DNA of 64,000 nt, from contig OV050031.1 of the NCBI GenBank assembly GCA_920105625.2, forward strand, positions 88,607,995-88,671,994, in the 5' to 3' direction. The stretch comes from Clusia tigrina (Eukaryota > Arthropoda > Insecta > Diptera > Clusiidae). Under the pieces are notes generated by a model. The model saw nothing but the letters and a program-made list of their open reading frames with translations, had not been told where the DNA came from and did not search any database. Made by a program: the position numbers and the translations under genes. This document shows positions 32,701-42,494 of the stretch, piece by piece. How positions within the stretch are numbered: position 1 is the first letter of the stretch; each line of letters starts with the position of its first letter.

Positions 32701-33320
32701 CTGCCTTCTCTATGCCTATATCTACCCCTATCTGCCTCAGTCGGCGTCGCAGACTCTGTTAGCGTCTCAGTCGCTGCCGCTGTCGATTGGGGGTTATGTT
32801 GCCTTCTCTATGCCTATATATACCCCTATCTCCCTCAGTCGGCGTCTCAGTCGGCGTCACAGCATCTGTCAGCGTCTCTGTAGGCGTCTCAGTCACTGCC
32901 GCTGTCGATTGGGTGGTCTGCTGCCTTCTCTATGATTATATCTACCACAATCTGCTTCAGTCGGCCTCGCAGACTCTGTCCGCGTCTCTGTAGGCGCTTC
33001 TGTCGCTGCCGCTGCCGATTGGGGGGTCTGCTGCCTTCTCTATGCCTATATCTACCCCTATCTGCCTCAGTCGGCGTCTCTGTCGGCGTCTCTGTAGGCG
33101 TCTCAGTCGCTGCCGTAGTCGATTGTGGGGTCTGCTGCCTTCTCTATGAGTATGTCTACCCCTTTCTGCCTCAGTCGGTGTCACAGCCTCTGTTAGAGTC
33201 TCAGTAGCTCACGCTGTCGATTGGGGGTCTGCTGCCTTCTCTATGCTTATATCTACCACTATCTACCTCAGTCGGCGTCGCAGCCTCTGTCAGCGTCTCT
33301 GTAGGCGTCTCAGTCGCTGC
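29710..33320 (+). repeat. 3.6-kb higher-order unit, copy 1
   Basis: The variant order from 29.71 kb onward recurs 3,596 bp later, including the 18-bp insertion, TCTTTTCGGGGG, CAGCCCTTTCAGCG, GTCGAGTGGGG, GTTGACGTC and the CACAACC marker. One monomer around 30.49-30.61 kb has no counterpart in copy 2, dropping the offset to 3,472. A replaced segment near 31.70-31.90 kb restores it to 3,595. The junction lies in 33.30-33.34 kb, within a standard monomer. Confidence 0.95.
29918..29935 (+). repeat. 18-bp internal insertion (three hexamers)
   Basis: An extra CAGCCTCGGTCAGCATCG sits between the 12-bp units and the usual CAGCCTCTGTCAGCG. It recurs at about 33514-33531 at the 3596-bp higher-order offset, and in a related form near 10344-10361. 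The length is a multiple of six, as expected for hexamer-register slippage or unequal exchange. Confidence 0.9.
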
Positions 33321-36300
33321 CGCTGTCGATTGGGGTATCTGGTGCCTTCTCTATGCGTATATCTACTCCTATCTGCCGCAGTCTGCGTCTCAGTCGGCGT
33401 CGCAGCCTCTGTCAGCGTCTCTGAAGGCGTCGCAGTCGCTGCCGCTGTCGATTGGGGATCTCTGCTTCCTTCTCTATGCCAATATCTACACCTATCTGCC
33501 TCAGTCGGCGTCGCAGCCTCGGTCAGCATCGCAGCCTCTGTCAGCGTCTCTGTAAGCGTCTCAGTCGCTGCCGCTGTCGATTGGGGTGTCTGGTGCCTTC
33601 TCTATGCGTATATCTACTCCAATCTGCCGCAGTCTACGTCTCAGTCGGTGTCGCAACCTCTGTCAGCGTCTCTGTAGGCGTCTCAGTCGCTGCCGCTGTC
33701 TTTTCGGGGGTCTGCTGCCTTCTCTATGCCAATATCTACCCCTATCTGCCGCAGTCGGCGTCTCAGTCGGCGTCGCAGCCCTTTCAGCGTCTCTGTAGGC
33801 GTCTCAGTCGCTGCCGCTGTCGAGTGGGGGGGTCTGCTGCCTTCTCTATGCCTATATCTACCCCTATCTGCATCAGTCGGCGTCTCAGTCGGCGTCGCAG
33901 CCTCTGTTGGCGTCTCTGTAAGCGTCTCAGTCGCTGCCGCAGTCGATTGGGGGGGTCTGCTGCCTTCTCTATGCCTATATCTACCCCTATCTGCCTCAGT
34001 CGGCGTCGTAGCCTCTGTCAGCGTCTCTGTAGGCGTCTCAGTCGCTGCCGCTGTCGATTGGGGGGTCTGCTGCCTTCTCTATGCATATATCTACCCCTAT
34101 CTGCCTCAGCCTGCGTCTCAGTAGGCGTCGCAGCCTCTGTCAGCGTGTCTGTATGCGTCTCAGTCGCTGCCGCTGTCTATTGGGGGGTCAGCTGCCTTCT
34201 CTATGAATATATCTACCCCTATCTGCCGCAGTCGCCGTCTCAGTCGGCGTCCCAGCCTCTGTCAGCGTCTTTGTTGACGTCTCAATCGCTGCCGCTGCCG
34301 CTGCCGATTGGGGGGTCTGCTACCTTCTCTATGCCTATATCTACCCCTATCTGCCTCAGTTGGTGTCTCAGTCGGCGTGGCAGACTCTGTCACAACCTCT
34401 GTTAGCGTCTCAGTAACTGGCGCTGTCGATTGGGGGGTCTGCTGCCTGCTCTATGCCTATATCTACCCCTATCTGCCTTAGTCGGCGTCTCAGTCGGCGC
34501 CGCAGAGTCTATCAGCATTTCTGTAGGCGTCTCAATCGCTGCGGCTGTCGATTGGGGGGGTCTGCTGCCTTCTCTATGCCTATATCTACCCCTATCTGCC
34601 TAAGTCGGCGTCTCAGCCTCTGTCAGCGTTTCTGTAGGTATCTCAGTTACTGCCGCTGTCGATTGGAGTGTCTGCTGCCTTCTCTATGCTTATATCTACC
34701 CCTATCTGCCGCAGTCTGTGTCTCAGTCGGCGTCGCAGGTTCTGTCAGCGTCTCTGTAGGCGTCGCAGTCGCTGCCGCTGTCTTTTGGGGAGGTCTGCTT
34801 CCTTATCTATGCCTATATCTACCCCTATCTGCCTCAGCCTGCTTCTCAGTAGGCGTCGCAGCCTCTGTCAGCGTGTCTGTATGCGTCTCAGTCGCTGCCG
34901 CTGTCGATTGGGGGGTCTGCTGCCTTCTCTATGCCTATATCTACCCCTATCTGCCTCAGTCGGCGTCTCAAGCGGCGTCCCAGCCTCTGTCAGCATCTCT
35001 GTAGGCGTCTTAGTCGCTGCCGCGGCCGATTGGATGGTCTACTGAAATCTCTATTCCTATATCTACCCCTATCTGCGTCAGTCGGCGTCGCAGCCTCTGT
35101 CAGCGTATCTGTAGGTGTCTCAGTCGTTGCCGCTATTGATTGGGTGGTCTGCTGCCTTCTCTATGCCAATATCTACCCCTATCTGCCTCAGTCGGCGTCG
35201 CAGCCTCTGTCAGCATCTCTGTAGGCGTCTCAGTCGCTGCCGCTGTCGATTGGGGAGGTCTGCTTCCTTCTCTATGCCTATATCTACCCCTATATGCCTC
35301 AGCCTGCTTCTCAGTCGGCGTCGCAGCCTCTGGCAGCGTCTCTGTAGGCGTCTCAGTTGCTGGCGCTGTCGATTGGGGTATCTGGTGCCTTCTCTATGCG
35401 TATATCTACTCCTATCTGCCGCAGTCTGCGTCTCAGTCGGCGACGCAGCCTCTATCAGCGTCTCTGAAGGCGTCGCAGTCGCTGCCGCTGTCGATTGGGG
35501 AGGTCTGCTTCCTTCTCTATGCCTATATCTACCCTTATCTGCCTCAGCCTGCATCTCAGTCGGCGTCGCAGCCTCTGGCAGCGTCTCTGTAGGTGTCTCT
35601 GTCGCTGTCGCTGTCGATTGGCGGGGTCTGCTGCCTTCTCTATGCCAATATCTAACCCTATCTGCCTCAGTCGGCGTCTCAGTCGGCGTCGCAACCTCTG
35701 TCAGCGTCTCTGTAGGCGTCTCAGTCGCTGCCGCTGTCATTGGGGGGTCTGCTGCCTTCTCTATGCGTATATCTACCCCTATCTGCCGCAGTCGCCGTCT
35801 CAGTCGGCGTCCCAGCCTCTGTCAGCGTCTTTGTATGCGTCTCAGTCGCTGCCGCTGCCGATTGGGGGGTCTGCTGCCTTCTCTATGCCTATATCTACCC
35901 CTATCTGCCTCAGTCGGCGTCGCAGCCTCTGTTAGCGTCTCAGTAGCTGGCGCTGTCGATTTGGGGGTCTGCTGCCTTCTCTATGTCTATATATACCCCT
36001 ATCTACCTCAGTCGGCGTCACAGCCTCTGTCAGCGTCTCTGTAGGCGTCTCAGTCACTGCCGCTGTCGATTGGGTGGTCTGCTGCCTTCTCTATGATTAT
36101 ATCTACCACAATCTTCCTCAGTCGGCCTCGCAGACTCTGTCAGCGTCTCTGTAGGCGTTTCTGTCGCTGCCGCTGCCGATTGGTGGGTCTGCTGCCTTCT
36201 CTATGCCTATATCTACCCCTATCTGCCTCAGTCGGCGTCTCTGGCTTCGTCTCTGTAGGCGTCTCAGTCGCTGCCGCAGTCGATTGGGGGGTCTGCTGCC

Positions 36301-36930
36301 TTCTCTATGCCTATATCTACCCCTATCTGCCTCAGTCGGCGTCGCAGACTCTGTTAGCGTCTCAGTCGCTGCCGCTGTCGATTGGGGGTTATGTTGCCTT
36401 CTCTATGCCTATATATACCCCTATCTCCCTCAGTCGGCGTCTCAGTCGGCGTCACAGCATCTGTCAGCGTCTCTGTAGGCGTCTCAGTCACTGCCGCTGT
36501 CGATTGGGTGGTCTGCTGCCTTCTCTATGATTATATCTACCACAATCTGCCTCAGTCGGCCTCGCAGACTCTGTCCGCGTCTCTGTAGGCGTTTCTGTCG
36601 CTGCCGCAGCCGATTGGGGGGTCTGCTGCCTTCTCTATGCCTATATCTACCCCTATCTGCCTCAGTCGGCGTCTCTGTCGGCGTCTCTGTAGGCGTCTCA
36701 GTCGCTGCCGTAGTCGATTGGGGGGTCTGCTGCCTTCTCTATGAGTATGTCTACCCCTTTCTGCCTCAGTCGGTGTCACAGCCTCTGTTAGAGTCTCAGT
36801 AGCTCACGCTGTCGATTGGGGGTCTGCTGCCTTCTCTATGCTTATATCTACCACTATCTACCTCAGTCGGCGTCGCAGCCTCTGTCAGCGTCTCTGTAGG
36901 CGTCTCAGTCGCTGCCGCTGTCGATTGGGG
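33320..36930 (+). repeat. 3.6-kb higher-order unit, copy 2
   Basis: Tandem partner of 29.71-33.32 kb. It lacks the monomer with CCGCAGTCTGTGTCTTAG found at about 30.51 kb, and near 35.2-35.5 kb carries extra CCTCAGCCTGCTTCTCAG and GGTATCTGG monomers in place of the GGTATCTGATGCC monomer of copy 1. The right end runs into the 11-G tract at 36927. Confidence 0.95.
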
Positions 36931-36937
36931 GGGGGGG
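36927..36937 (+). repeat. 11-G tract at the end of the 3.6-kb unit
   Basis: Lies at the right boundary of copy 2 of the 3.6-kb unit. At the equivalent place in copy 1 (about 33332) the monomer has GGGGTATCTGG instead, so the G-tract marks a block junction. Confidence 0.95.
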
Positions 36938-37180
36938 TCTGCTGCCTTCTCTATGCGTATATCTACCCCTATCTGCCGCAGTCGCCGTCTCAGTCGGCGA
37001 CCCAGCCTCTGTCAGCATCTCTGTAGGCGTCTCAGTCGCTGCCGCCGCCGATTGGAGGGTCTGCTGCTATCTCTATGCCTATATATACCCCTATCTACGT
37101 CAGTCGGCGTCTCAGTCGGCGTCGCAGCCTCTGTCAGCGTCTCTGTAGGCGTCTCAGTCACTGCCGCTGTCGATTGGGGG
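36930..37180 (+). repeat. Short linker block related to 22.3-22.5 kb
   Basis: After the 11-G tract come GTCGGCGACCCAG, GCCGCCGCCGATTGGAGG and CTGCTATCTCTATGCC, the same order as 22.33-22.47 kb. Two to three monomers only. Confidence 0.8.
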
Positions 37181-38750
37181 GTCTGCTGCCTTATCTATGC
37201 TTATATCTACCACTATCTGCCTCAGTCGGCGTCGCAGACATTGTCAGCGTCTCTGTAGGCGTCTCAGTCGCTGCTGCTGTCGATTGGGGGTCTGCTGCCT
37301 TCTCTATGAGTATATATACACCTTTCTGTCTCAGTCGGCGCCACAGCCTCTGTTAGCGTCTCAGTACCTGGCGCTGTCGATTGGGGGGTCTGCTGCCTTC
37401 TCTATGCCTATATATACCCCAATCTACCTCAGTCGACGTCTCAGTCGGCGTCGCAGCCACTGTCAGCATTTCTGTATTCGTCTCAGTTGCTGCCGCTGTC
37501 GATTGGGGGGGTCTGCTGCTTCTATATGCCTATATCTACCCCTATCTGCCTCAGTCTGCATCTCAGTCGGCGTCGTAGCATCTGTCAGCGTATCTGTCTG
37601 TGTCTCAGTCGCTGCCGCTGTCGATTGGGGGGTCTGCTGCCTTCTCTATGCTTAAATCTACCCCTATCTGCCGCAGTCTGTGTCTCAGTCGCCGTCGCAG
37701 CCTCTGTCAGCGTCTCTGTAGGTGTCTCAGTCGCTGCCGCTGTCGATTGGCGGGGTCTGCTGCCTTCTCTATGCCAATATCTACCCCTATATCCCTCAGT
37801 CGGCGTCTCAGTCGGCTTCGCAGCCTCTGTCAGCGTTACTGTAGGCGTCTCAGTCGTTGCCGTTCTCGAATGGCAGGGTCTGCTGCCTTCTCTATGCCAA
37901 TATCTACCCCTATCTGCGTCAGGGGGCGTCTCAGTCGGCGTCGCAGCCTCTGTCAGCGTCTCTGTAGGTGTCTCAGTCGCTGCCGGGGTCTGCTGCCTTC
38001 TCTATGCCAATATATACCCCTATCTGCGTCAGTTGGCATCGCAGCCTCTGTCAGCGTCTCTGTAGGCGTCTCAGGCCGTGTTGCTGTCGATTGGGGAGGT
38101 CTGCTTCCTTCTCTATGCCTATATCTACCCCTATCTGCCTCAGTCGGCGTCTCAGTCGGCGTCGCAGCCTCTGTCAGCGTCTCTGTAGGCGTCTCAGGCG
38201 GTGTTGCTGTCTATTGGGGGGTCTGCTGCCTGCTCTATGCCAATATTTAGCCCTATCTGCCTCAGTCGGCGTGTCAGTCGGCGTCTCAGTCGGCGTCGCA
38301 GCCTCTGCCAGCGCCCCTGTAGGTGTTTCAGTCGCTGCCGCTTTCGATTGGGGGGTCTGCTGCCTTCTCTATTCCTATATCTACCCCTATCAGCCTTAGT
38401 CGGCGTCTCAGTCGGCGTCGCAGCCTCTGTCAGCGTCTCTGTAGGCGTGTCAGTCGCTGTTGCTATCGATTGGGGGTCTGCTGCCTTCTCTATGCCAATA
38501 TCTACCCCTATCTGCCTCAATCGGCGTCTCACTCAGCGTCGCAGCTTCTGTCAGCGTCTCAGTTGCTGCCGCTGTCGATTGGGTGGTCTGCTGCCTTCTC
38601 TATGCCTATATCTACCCCTATCTGCCTCAGTCGGCGTCGCAGCCTTTGTCAGCGTTTCTGTAGGTGTCTCAGTTGCTGCCGCTGTCGTTTGGGGGGTCGA
38701 CTGCCTCCTATTTGCCTATATCTACCCCTATCTGCCGGCGTCGTAGTCGG
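37180..38750 (+). repeat. 2.6-kb higher-order unit, partial copy
   Basis: Matches 39.78-41.47 kb at offset 2,602, rising to 2,725 because the later copies have one more monomer with GTCGAATGGCAGG near 40.82 kb. It ends at about 38.70-38.75 kb in a scrambled monomer (TCGACTGCCTCCTATTTG, then CTGCCGGCGTCGTAG) that also has a shortened 12-bp region. This is an irregular breakpoint. Confidence 0.9.
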
Positions 38751-39890
38751 CGTCTCAGTCGGCGTCTCAGCCTCTGTTAGCGTCTCAGTAGCTGGCGCTG
38801 TCGATTTGGGGGTCTGCTGCCTTCTCTATGTCTATATATACCCCTATCTACCTCAGTCGGCGTCTCAGTCGGCGTCACAGCCTCTGTCAGCGTCTCTGTA
38901 GGCGTCTCAGTCACTGCCGCTGTCGATTGGGTGGTCTGCTGCCTTCTCTATGATTATATCTACCACAATCTGCCTCAGTCGGCCTCGCAGACTCTGTCAG
39001 CGTCTCTGTAGGCGTTTCTGTCGCTGCCGCTGCCGATTGGGGGGTCTGCTGCCTTCTCTATGCCTATATCTACCCCTATCTGCCTCAGTCGGCGTCTCTG
39101 TCGGCGTCTCTGTAGGCGTCTCAGTCGCTGCCGCAGTCGATTGGGGGGTCTGCTGCCTTCTCTATGCCTATATCTACCCCTATCTGCCTCAGTCGGCGTC
39201 GCAGACTCTGTTAGCGTCTCAGCAGCTGGCGCTGTCGATTGGGGGGTCTGCTGCCTTCTCTATGCCTATATATACCCCTAACTACCTCTGTCGGCGTCTC
39301 TCTCGGCGTCTCTGTAGGCGTCTCAGTCGCTGCCGCTGTCGATTGGGGGGTCTGCTGCCTTCTCTATGCCTATATATACCCCTATCTCCCTCAGTCGGCG
39401 TCTCAGTCGGCGTCACAGCATCTGTCAGCGTCTCTGTAGGCGTCTCAGTCACTGCCGCTGTCGATTGGGTGGTCTGCTGCCTTCTCTATGATTATATCTA
39501 CCACAATCTGCCTCAGTCGGCCTCGCAGACTCTGTCCGCGTCGATGTAGACGTTTCTGTTGCTGCCGCTGCCGATTGGGGGGTCTGCTGCCTTCTCTATG
39601 CCTATATCTACCCCTATCTGCCTCAGTCGGCGTCTCTGTCGGCGTCTCTGTAGGCGTCTCAGTCGCTGCCGTAGTCGATTGGGGGATCTGCTGCCTTCTC
39701 TATGAGTATATCTACCCCTTTCTGCCTCAGTCGGTGTCACAGCCTCTGTTAGAGTCTCAGTAGCTCACGCTGTCGATTGGGGGTCTGCTGCCTTCTCTAT
39801 GCTTATATCTACCACTATCTACCTCAGTCGGCGTCGCAGACATTGTCAGCGTCTCTGTAGGCGTCTCAGTCGCTGCTGCTGTCGATTGGG
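38750..39890 (+). repeat. Insert derived from the 3.6-kb unit
   Basis: The series CGATTTGGGGGTC, CACAATCTGCC, GTTTCTGTCGCTGCC, CCCTAACTACC, ATCTCCCTCAG and TAGAGTCTCAGTAGCTCACG matches 35.96-36.88 kb (offset about 2,857-2,961) with some monomers exchanged. It separates the partial 2.6-kb unit from the two complete ones. Confidence 0.85.
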
Positions 39891-42494
39891 GGTCTGCTGC
39901 CTTCTCTATGAGTATATATACCCCTTTCTGTCTCAGTCGGCGCCACAGCCTCTGTTAGCGTCTCAGTACCTGGCGCTGTCGATTGGGGGGTCTGCTGCCT
40001 TCTCTATGCATATATATACCCCAATCTACCTCAGTCGACGTCTCAGTCGGCGTCGCAGCCACTGTCAGCGTTTCTGTATTCGTCTCAGTTGCTGCCGCTG
40101 CCGATTGGGGGGGTCTGCTGCTTCTATATGCCTATATCTACCCCTATCTGCCTCAGTCTGCATCTCAGTCGGCGTCGTAGCATCTGTCAGCGTATCTGTC
40201 TGTGTCTCAGTCGCTGCCGCTGTCGATTGGGGGGTCTGCTGCCTTCTCTATGCTTAAATCTACCCCTATCTGCCGCAGTCTGTGTCTTAGTCGGCGTCGC
40301 AGCCTCTTTCAGCGTCTCTGTAGGTGTCTCAGTCGCTGCCGCTGTCGATTGGCGGGGTCTGCTGCCTTCTCTATGCCAATATCTACCCCTATATCCCTCA
40401 GTCGGCGTCTCAGTCGGCGTCGCAGCCTCTGTCAGCGTTACTGTAGGCATCTCAGTCGTTGCCGTTCTCGAATGGCAGGGTCTGCTGCCTTCTCTATGCC
40501 AATATCTACCCCTATCTGCGTCAGGCGGCGTCTCAGTCGGCGTCGCAGCCTCTGTCAGCGTCTCTGTAGGTGTCTCAGTCGCTGCCGGGGTCTGCTGCCT
40601 TCTCTATGCCAATATATACCCCTATCTGCGTCAGTTGGCATCGCAGCCTCTGTCAGCGTCTCTGTAGGCGTCTCAGGCCGTGTTGCTGTCGATTGGGGAG
40701 GTCTGCTTCCTTCTCTATGCCTATATCTACCCCTATCTGCCTCAGTCGGCGTCTCAGTCGGCGTCGCAGCCTCTATCGGCGTCTCTGTAGACGTCTCAGT
40801 CGCTGCCGCTGTCGAATGGCAGGGTCTGCTGCCTTCTCTATGCCAATATCTACCCCTATCTGCGTCAGGCGGCGTCTCAGTCGGCGTCGCAGCCTCTGTC
40901 AGCGTCTCTGTAAGCGTCTCAGGCGGTGTTGCTGTCTATTGGGGGGTCTGCTGCCTGCTCTATGCCAATATTTAGCCCTATCTGCCTCAGTCGGCGTGTC
41001 AGTCGGCGTCTCAGTCGGCGTCGCAGCCTCTGCCAGCGCCCCTGTAGGTGTTTCAGTCGCTGCCGCTTTCGATTGGGGGGTCTGCTGCCTTCTCTATTCC
41101 TACATCTACCCCTATCAGCCTTAGTCGGCGTCTCAGTCGGCGTCGCAGCCTCTGTCAGCGTCTCTGTAGGAGTGTCAGTCGCTGTTGCTATCGATTAGGG
41201 GGTCTGCTGCCTTCTCTATGCCAATATCTACCCCTATCTGCCTCAATCGGCGTCTCACTCAGCGTCGCAGCTTCTGTCAGCGTCTCAGTTGCTGCCGCTG
41301 TCGATTGGGTGGTCTGCTGCCTTCTCTATGCCTATATCTACCCCTATCTGCCTCAGTCGGCGTCGCAGCCTTTGTCAGCGTTTCTGTAGGTGTCTCAGTT
41401 GCTGCCGCTGTCGTTTGGGGGGTCGGCTGCCTTCTATTTGCCTATATCTACCCCTATCTGCCTCAGTCGGCGTCTCAGTCGGCGTCTCAGCCTCTGTCAG
41501 CGTATCTGTAGGCGTCTCAGTCGCTGCCGCTGTCGATTGGGGGGTCTGCTGCCTTCTCTATGCCTATATCTACCCCTATCTGCCTCAGTCGGCGTCTCAG
41601 CCTCTGTCAGCGTTTCTGTAGGCGTCTCAATCGCTGCCGCTGTCGATTGGGGGTGTGCTGCCTTCACTAAGCCTATATCTACCCCTATCTACCTCAGTCG
41701 GCGTCTCAGTCGGCGTCGCTTCCTCTTTCAGCGTCTCTGTAGGTGTCTCAGTCGCTGCCGCTGTCGAATGGCGGGGTCTGCTGCCTTCTCTATGCCAATA
41801 TCTACCCCTATCTACGTCAGGCGGCGTCTCAGTCGGCGTCGCAGCCTCTGTCAGCGTCTCTGTAGGCGTCTCAGGCGGTGTTGCTGTCTATTGGGGGGTC
41901 TGCTGCCTTCTCTATGCATATATCTACCCCTATCTGCCTCAGTCGGCGTCTCAGTCAGCGTCGAAGCCTCTTTCAGCGTCTCTGTAGGCGTCTCAGTCGC
42001 TGCCGCTGTCGATTGGGCGGTCTGCTGCTTTCTCTATGCCTATATCTATCCCAATCTGCCTCAGTCGGTGTCTCAGTCGGCGTCCCAGCCTCTGTTAGCG
42101 TCTCTGTAGGCGACTCAGTCGTTGTCGCTGTCGATTGGGGGGTCTGCTGCTTTTTCTACGCCTATATCTATCCATATCTGCCTCAGTCGGCGGCTCAGTC
42201 GGCGTCGCAGACTCTGTCACAACCTCTGTTAGCGTCTCAGTAACTGGCGCTGTAGAATGGGGGATCTGCTGCCTTCTCTATGCCAATATCTACCCCTATC
42301 TGCCTCAGTCGGCGTCTCAGTCAGGGTCGCAGAGTCTATCAGCGTCTCTGTAGGCGTCTCAGTCGCTGCCGCTGTCGATTGGGGGGGTCTGCTGCCTTCT
42401 CTATGCCTATATCTACCCCTATCTGCCTCAGTCGGCTTCGCAGCCTCTGTCAGCGTATCTGTAGGCGTCTAAGTCGTTGCCGCTGTCGATTGGG
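39890..42494 (+). repeat. 2.6-kb higher-order unit, copy A
   Basis: Every landmark repeats exactly 2,604 bp downstream: TGAGTATATATACCCC at 39909 and 42513, ATGCTTAAATC at 40250 and 42854, TTTAGCC at 40971 and 43575, CACAACC at 42218 and 44822. Differences are isolated bases, for example GTCTTAG against GTCTCAG near 40284. The junction at about 42.49 kb falls in a G-tract (GGGGTTCTG). Confidence 0.96.
40496..40605 (+). repeat. GCTGCCGGGG deletion monomer (110 bp)
   Basis: A monomer with both CAGTCGGCGTCT-type units but lacking GCTGTCGATTGG, so GCCGGGGTC joins directly to the GTCTGCTGCC box. I count eleven carriers, near 1221, 3582, 4160, 17391, 17732, 24790, 25286, 26341, 37979, 40582 and 43186. 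In the cases I checked the next monomer has CCAATATATACC or a close variant, followed by GCGTCAGTTGGC. The linked variants make this a single lineage that was copied around the array, not repeated independent deletions. Confidence 0.9.
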
